From Cryomorphaceae bacterium (GTDB taxonomy: Bacteria; Bacteroidota; Bacteroidia; Flavobacteriales_D; Parvicellaceae), in the NCBI GenBank assembly GCA_905182525.1, contig CAJJBV010000001.1, positions 186,001 through 250,000 on the forward strand: a stretch of 64,000 nt of DNA. Direction: 5' to 3'. This document shows, piece by piece, positions 60,161-64,000 of the stretch. The position numbers were made by a program, and so were the translations under genes. The notes under the pieces are model-generated. The model saw only the letters and a program-made list of their open reading frames with translations. It did not search any database and was not told the DNA's origin. The number at the start of each line of letters is the position of its first letter. The first letter of the stretch is position 1.

Positions 60161-60206
60161 AATGACAAAATGTCATTTTAAAAAATATAACTATGACAAA
60201 ATGTCA
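60161..60206. promoter_or_regulatory. Two palindromes TGACAAAATGTCA upstream of the hsp20 gene
   Basis: The first is AATGACAAAATGTCATT (60161-60177); the second, TGACAAAATGTCA, is at 60194-60206. Their centres are about 32 bp apart, close to three helical turns, so both would face the same side of the helix. The second touches the stop codon of the rhodanese-thioredoxin gene. They may be stress-regulator operators. Confidence 0.55.
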
Positions 60207-60932
60207 CTTTTTAATTGATTTAATCAAATTTTCTAAACCAATAAAACCCGTGAATGAAAAATATTTTACATTATTATTAAAAGCTAAAATAGTGGGTACA
60301 GACATAACAGAAAAAGCGTCTGCAATATTTTTATTATTATCCATATTAATTTTCAGAATCTCCCAGGATGGATATTTTGATGAGAAATTATCTAAAACAG
60401 TATCTAACTTTTTACAAGGTAGACACCACGGTGTTTTAAAAACAACAAGTACATTTTCGGATGACTCTAAAATTTCATTTACTGTTTCAAGTTTATAGAC
60501 CTTGTAATTAGAAGAACTTAACTCTACGCCTTTTACAATTGGAAGATCGTCACTTAACCATTTACTGTAACCACCAACTAAATTATACACTTCTTTAAAT
60601 CCTAAAGAAATTAACTTCATGGCTGCTTTAGAACTTCTTCCACCTGCGTGACAATAGACATAAATAGGCTGGCCTTTCTTAATCCAACTCGCTTTTTCTA
60701 AAAAATCATCATCATAAAAGTTAATGAAACTAGCATTCTCTATATACCCAGCTGAAACCTCTTCTGTAGTTCTTACATCCAAAATAACTCCTGGTTTTTC
60801 TTGTAAAAGCTTAATAAGTTGTGAATTCTCTACGTCTAAAACTTGAGCTGGAAGCGAATTAGTTTGTTTTTCAGAGGATTCAGAGCAAGAGAAAAATAAA
60901 AGTGAAAATAAAACTATTAATATTTTTCTCAT
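60204..60932 (-). CDS. Rhodanese-thioredoxin fusion lipoprotein
   Basis: A 242-aa protein with an intact frame and lipoprotein signal with lipobox FFSCSE (Cys16). Residues ~35-135 form a rhodanese domain with active-site loop C94 in YCHAGGRS. Residues ~145-240 form a thioredoxin domain with WCLPCK (C170, C173) and the cis-Pro segment SVPTI. Sulfur transfer plus thiol reduction in one envelope protein suggests handling of sulfane sulfur or repair of oxidised thiols. It follows the stand-alone rhodanese gene by one base, so the two form an operon. Confidence 0.88.
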   Translation of the reverse strand: MRKILIVLFSLLFFSCSESSEKQTNSLPAQVLDVENSQLIKLLQEKPGVILDVRTTEEVSAGYIENASFINFYDDDFLEKASWIKKGQPIYVYCHAGGRSSKAAMKLISLGFKEVYNLVGGYSKWLSDDLPIVKGVELSSSNYKVYKLETVNEILESSENVLVVFKTPWCLPCKKLDTVLDNFSSKYPSWEILKINMDNNKNIADAFSVMSVPTILAFNNNVKYFSFTGFIGLENLIKSIKK

Positions 60933-60933
60933 A

Positions 60934-61212
60934 TTAATTTTCTAACATATTTAAAACATCATTCCAAGATCCACCATTGTAAACTTCTCCAAATCCATTT
61001 GATTTTAAGAACTCAACCGCCTGCCCACTTCGAATTCCAGCAGCACAACACATTACAATTGGTTGCATTTTTTTTAGTTCTTTAATTTTTTCAGGTATAA
61101 CATTGAGAGGAATATTTATCGAAGACTCTACTCTATTTTCAGAAAACTCATGCGGTGTTCTTACATCCACAATTGTTGTCTTTTTGTTATTAATCAATTT
61201 AAATAAATCCAT
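60934..61212 (-). CDS. Single-domain rhodanese
   Basis: A 92-aa protein, cytoplasmic (no signal). TTIVDVRTPHEFSENRVESSINIPL and the active-site loop CAAGIRS (Cys56) define a PspE/GlpE-type rhodanese. First gene of a two-gene operon with the lipoprotein rhodanese-thioredoxin, giving a cytoplasmic/envelope pair. Frame intact. Confidence 0.9.
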   Translation of the reverse strand: MDLFKLINNKKTTIVDVRTPHEFSENRVESSINIPLNVIPEKIKELKKMQPIVMCCAAGIRSGQAVEFLKSNGFGEVYNGGSWNDVLNMLEN

Positions 61213-61254
61213 TAAAGTTTTAATTTAATATTTATTGTAAATTAAAGAATAAAT

Positions 61255-61262
61255 CAAATATA
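61255..61262 (-). promoter_or_regulatory. Candidate -7 element (TATATTTG) for the rhodanese operon
   Basis: Minus-strand TATATTTG matches TAnnTTTG and lies 43 bases before ATG 61212, inside the 53-bp divergent gap. Pattern match only. Confidence 0.3.
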
Positions 61263-61265
61263 AAT

Positions 61266-61726
61266 ATGAATTTTCAAGAGCTAAACAATAAAATTATTAT
61301 TAAAACTGGATTATTTGGTCTCTTTGTGGGGGTGGTTACATTATTTGGATGGAGTCAAATTACTTTACCACTTATATACGTAATAATGATAATTTTTACC
61401 ATATTTTATTTGAAAGAAAATTTGAAAGATAAAATTTTAGTCCATTGTGTTATAATTGGATTTACCTGGGGATTAGATTGGAGTATTATTCAGTTGTTGT
61501 TTTTCGACACTTTTTATTCAAATAACATAGAGTTTTTATCTATTAATAAACGAAATCTATTAATCTTAAATTTCTTTTGATTTTAACTGGAATTTTAACT
61601 GGATTAGGATCTACATTTTGTTTGTATGTACCTATATATTTAGTAAATAAATTCAGAAAAAAGTATATGAATTTCAATTGTCAATATACACGGCTAAATA
61701 AATTAGTAAGAAACTTAACTAGTTAA
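61266..61726 (+). CDS. Small multi-pass membrane protein, unknown function (frameshifted)
   Basis: The frame is open to 61580 and continues after one shift at ~61572 (a T-run) to the stop at 61726, ~153 aa. Four hydrophobic segments are predicted: FGLFVGVVTLFGW, LPLIYVIMIIFTIF, VIIGFTWGLDWSIIQLLFF and ILTGILTGLGSTFCLYVPIYLV. No family was recognised. It ends 3 bases into the convergent T9SS gene. Confidence 0.5.
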
Positions 61727-62427
61727 TTTTCTAAAATCAATTTATCACTTTTCAATAGTGTAGTACCATTAGAAATTTGATAAAAATATACTCCTGGTTT
61801 TAAATAGCTAAAATTAAGCTTATTGACCGATGATTTAAGTCCAGAAGAAAATACCTTTTTACCTGAAACATCGTAAACTGATATTAAGTTTTCAGCTGAA
61901 ATATTAAGTATTTCTATGTTTAGAATATTTGACACAGGATTAGGATAAGCTAAAATATTTTCATTGTTTAATACAGCTACGTCAACGGTATTTAAAATAT
62001 CTACATCAACGGAATCTATAGGGTTGTCGTTTACGTCTAAAACATAATATCTGACATGTACATTTCCACTATTTTTAAAATAAAAAGAAGCTTTCATCAA
62101 ACAAGAATCTCCAGGCTGTAATATATTTGGAGTTGGTGTTGTCCAGTCATTTCCAAAGCATGAATAACAAAGATTATTATCGCAAAATTGATCATTAAAA
62201 AGTGAGTCATTTGAAGTAAGAACAACCCTTTTAATCTTAACATCTTGAACTAAAGAACTAAGATTATAACAATGCATCTTAACGTCAAAACTAGCATAAT
62301 CTTTATTAATATTAATTGTTTGGCCATTATAAACTATACCAGGATCATCATCCCAAAGAATGTTTATTTGAGAAATTGCAAACAAATGAAATAAAACAAA
62401 TGTCAGTGTAAAGAAAATATGCTTCAT
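61723..62427 (-). CDS. Small T9SS-secreted protein
   Basis: A 234-aa protein with an intact frame and signal peptide to FAISQ. Residues ~20-140 form a beta-rich domain of unknown type, with Cys pairs (FCDNNLCYSCFGNDW) that could be disulfides. Residues ~155-234 form a T9SS type A sorting domain (ILAYPNPVSNILNIEI, KPGVYFYQISNG, KSDKLILEN). The domain resembles an Ig-like fold for extracellular display. Function unknown. Confidence 0.7.
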   Translation of the reverse strand: MKHIFFTLTFVLFHLFAISQINILWDDDPGIVYNGQTININKDYASFDVKMHCYNLSSLVQDVKIKRVVLTSNDSLFNDQFCDNNLCYSCFGNDWTTPTPNILQPGDSCLMKASFYFKNSGNVHVRYYVLDVNDNPIDSVDVDILNTVDVAVLNNENILAYPNPVSNILNIEILNISAENLISVYDVSGKKVFSSGLKSSVNKLNFSYLKPGVYFYQISNGTTLLKSDKLILEN

Positions 62428-62578
62428 AAATTTATATTTTAATAAATATATAGCTTATTGAATAATATCAACAATTATTAATTAAATTTTAATATAATTT
62501 ATCTAACTTTATGATCTAATAATCATCGATAACTTTACGTTGAATTTAACTTCTATAAAATTAAAATAATTTGAACTT

Positions 62579-64000
62579 ATGAAAAATAATTTACTAACCC
62601 TTTTTATTGCATTTAGCTTATTAAGTAACGCTCAGCCAATATATTTTGAAGATTTTAACTCAGGAATCCCTTCCGGAATGACTCTAACTGATGTGGACGG
62701 AATGACTCCTGCAAGCACTGTTATAACTACTACTGGTTCTTTTGCAGCTGCAACAATACTTAACGAAGATTGTGCAGGAAGTGTTTCTTGGTTTAATCCA
62801 TTAGGAACTGCAGACGACTGGATGGTAACTCCAGCAATATCATTACCTAACACTTCAAATGGAATTAATTTAGAGTTTGACGCAATTGTTTTTGAATCTG
62901 CTTATCCTGATGGTGTTGAAATTTATGTTTCTACTACTGGCACTAGTCCCTCTGACTTTACAGGAACAGCTTTATATAGTTCAACTCCAACAACTCCAGG
63001 CCCTATTACTACTCCTATTCCTGGCAATGGCGAAAATGATACTTGGACAACTCGTTCTATATCATTAACACCATACGTAGGTCAAACAATTTATATTGCA
63101 TTTAGAAATAATTCCAACGACATGCATGTTCTTGGAATTGATAATGTGACTGTAAGTGAATTATTAGATGATAATGCTGAATTAGTTTCTTCAGAAATTG
63201 ATGCTATAATTGCCGGAAACAGAACTGTTGATATTACAATAAAAAATATTGGAGCTACTAACATCACTTCTTTAAACATTGATTGGGACTTTAACGGAGG
63301 ACCAACAACTCCTGTTAGTGTTACTGGAATTAATTTAACAACAGGACAAACGCATATTGAAACAATAAGTTTAGGAACCCTTACGATTGGAGGTCCTTAT
63401 TCATTCAATTCTACAGTTACACTTGTTAATGGAAATACTGACCCTGATATGAATAATAATACAATTGCTACTAACTACAATATAGTTGAAATGATTCCAA
63501 ACTGGACAATGACTGATTCATACGGAAATTCTATCACATTACATGATGAATTAGTTACAAAGGAAAAGTAGTTTTACTAGATTTTTGGGCATCTTGGTGT
63601 GGCCCTTGCCGAAGAGAAAACCACTATGTATGTAAATCATACTACAAATGGGATGGATAATTTAAATGTATTTGCAATTACAATAGAACCAAGTGATAAT
63701 GCTTCTGTTGTAAACAGTTTAGGATGGGGAGGTACTTATCCTAAATTTCCATATACCAGTAATAATGATAATATATATGATCATTATGAAAACACACTTG
63801 GGCTGGGTAGTGGCGGAATTCCTTTTTTTATTATGATTTGCCCTAATAAAACTGATCCTGGAAACAGTACTATTGTCCAGTCTGATGTAGGGTTTAGTAA
63901 TGGATTATTTCCTGCAGATTATGAAACAAAATTTACAGCTTGCTTTTCTGGTGGAGCAAATAATATAGAGGAATTATCTTCTTTATTTAACACTTTTCCT
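62579..64000 (+). CDS. Secreted cleaved-adhesin-type and redoxin-domain protein (frameshifted, cut by window edge)
   Basis: A signal peptide ([19 protein letters not shown]) leads to a choice-of-anchor-J/cleaved-adhesin domain (residues ~20-195; [53 protein letters not shown]). A CARDB-like domain (~200-305) and a thioredoxin-fold redoxin domain follow. The redoxin begins [17 protein letters not shown], with the CxxC pair. Breaks: near 63560 (one missing G hides the start of the redoxin) and near 63620. Reading goes on to the window end ([29 protein letters not shown], then [12 protein letters not shown], probably near the start of a T9SS tail). An extracellular thiol-redox protein is inferred. 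Confidence 0.7.

Noticed and set aside
1-64000. tRNA, rRNA, riboswitch or phage features
   Set aside because: No cloverleaf-like segment, rRNA-like block, known riboswitch core or phage gene could be recognised by reading both strands.

Overview
The window is about 30% GC and looks like a marine member of the Bacteroidota, class Flavobacteriia. The reasons are several proteins with type IX secretion (T9SS) C-terminal sorting domains (a YPNP-type motif followed by a short beta-sandwich ending in a basic tail), a fused isobutyryl-CoA mutase, an NrtR-like Nudix regulator, TAnnTTTG-type promoter elements and many S1 sulfatases. No tRNA, rRNA, CRISPR array, transposase or phage gene was recognised. 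Many genes carry single-base frameshifts, usually in homopolymers and most densely inside repeats, so raw-read or consensus error is the most economical explanation. Genes are given here at reconstructed full length, with the breaks noted.

Layout. 1-8.4 kb: mostly housekeeping genes (partial icmF, YdcF, DUF72, an RlmI-like methyltransferase, fmt, a cupin, an NrtR-like regulator), then a lipoprotein esterase, a lamin-tail lipoprotein and an SGNH hydrolase. 8.4-12.6 kb: a tightly coupled minus-strand operon of porin, M14 carboxypeptidase and porin. 12.6-26.8 kb: four adjacent minus-strand genes for large secreted multidomain proteins. They are built from a cupredoxin domain, lamin-tail domains, PKD/Ig-like repeats and other beta domains, with extensive near-identical DNA repeats between and within genes.

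27-52.3 kb: a sulfated-polysaccharide degradation locus without any SusC/SusD pair. It holds two GH-A glycosidases, a GH2-like barrel enzyme, a GH3, three Cys-type S1 sulfatases, a formylglycine-generating enzyme, a three-module carbohydrate-binding T9SS protein and a two-domain candidate glycan-binding lipoprotein. Its outer-membrane part appears to be a three-gene module (A, a ~600-aa beta-barrel; B, a ~570-aa beta-barrel; C, a lipoprotein) present twice as diverged paralogues (33.5-38.0 kb and 46.3-51.1 kb). Each copy is divergent from a sulfatase or from the FGE gene. A 21-bp imperfect inverted repeat recurs at both divergent promoters and once more in front of the 27-kb glycosidase/sulfatase pair, suggesting one regulon.

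52.4-59.6 kb: YceI protein; a histone-deacetylase-like / photolyase-like / flavin reductase / DUF2256 group (the 42-aa DUF2256 gene is at 55763-55891); an ABC exporter with a LolA-like protein; a DUF985 cupin; an outer-membrane protein. 59.6-64 kb: Hsp20 with two TGACAAAATGTCA palindromes upstream, two rhodanese genes (one fused to thioredoxin), a small membrane protein, a T9SS protein, and at the edge a secreted redoxin fused to a cleaved-adhesin-type domain.
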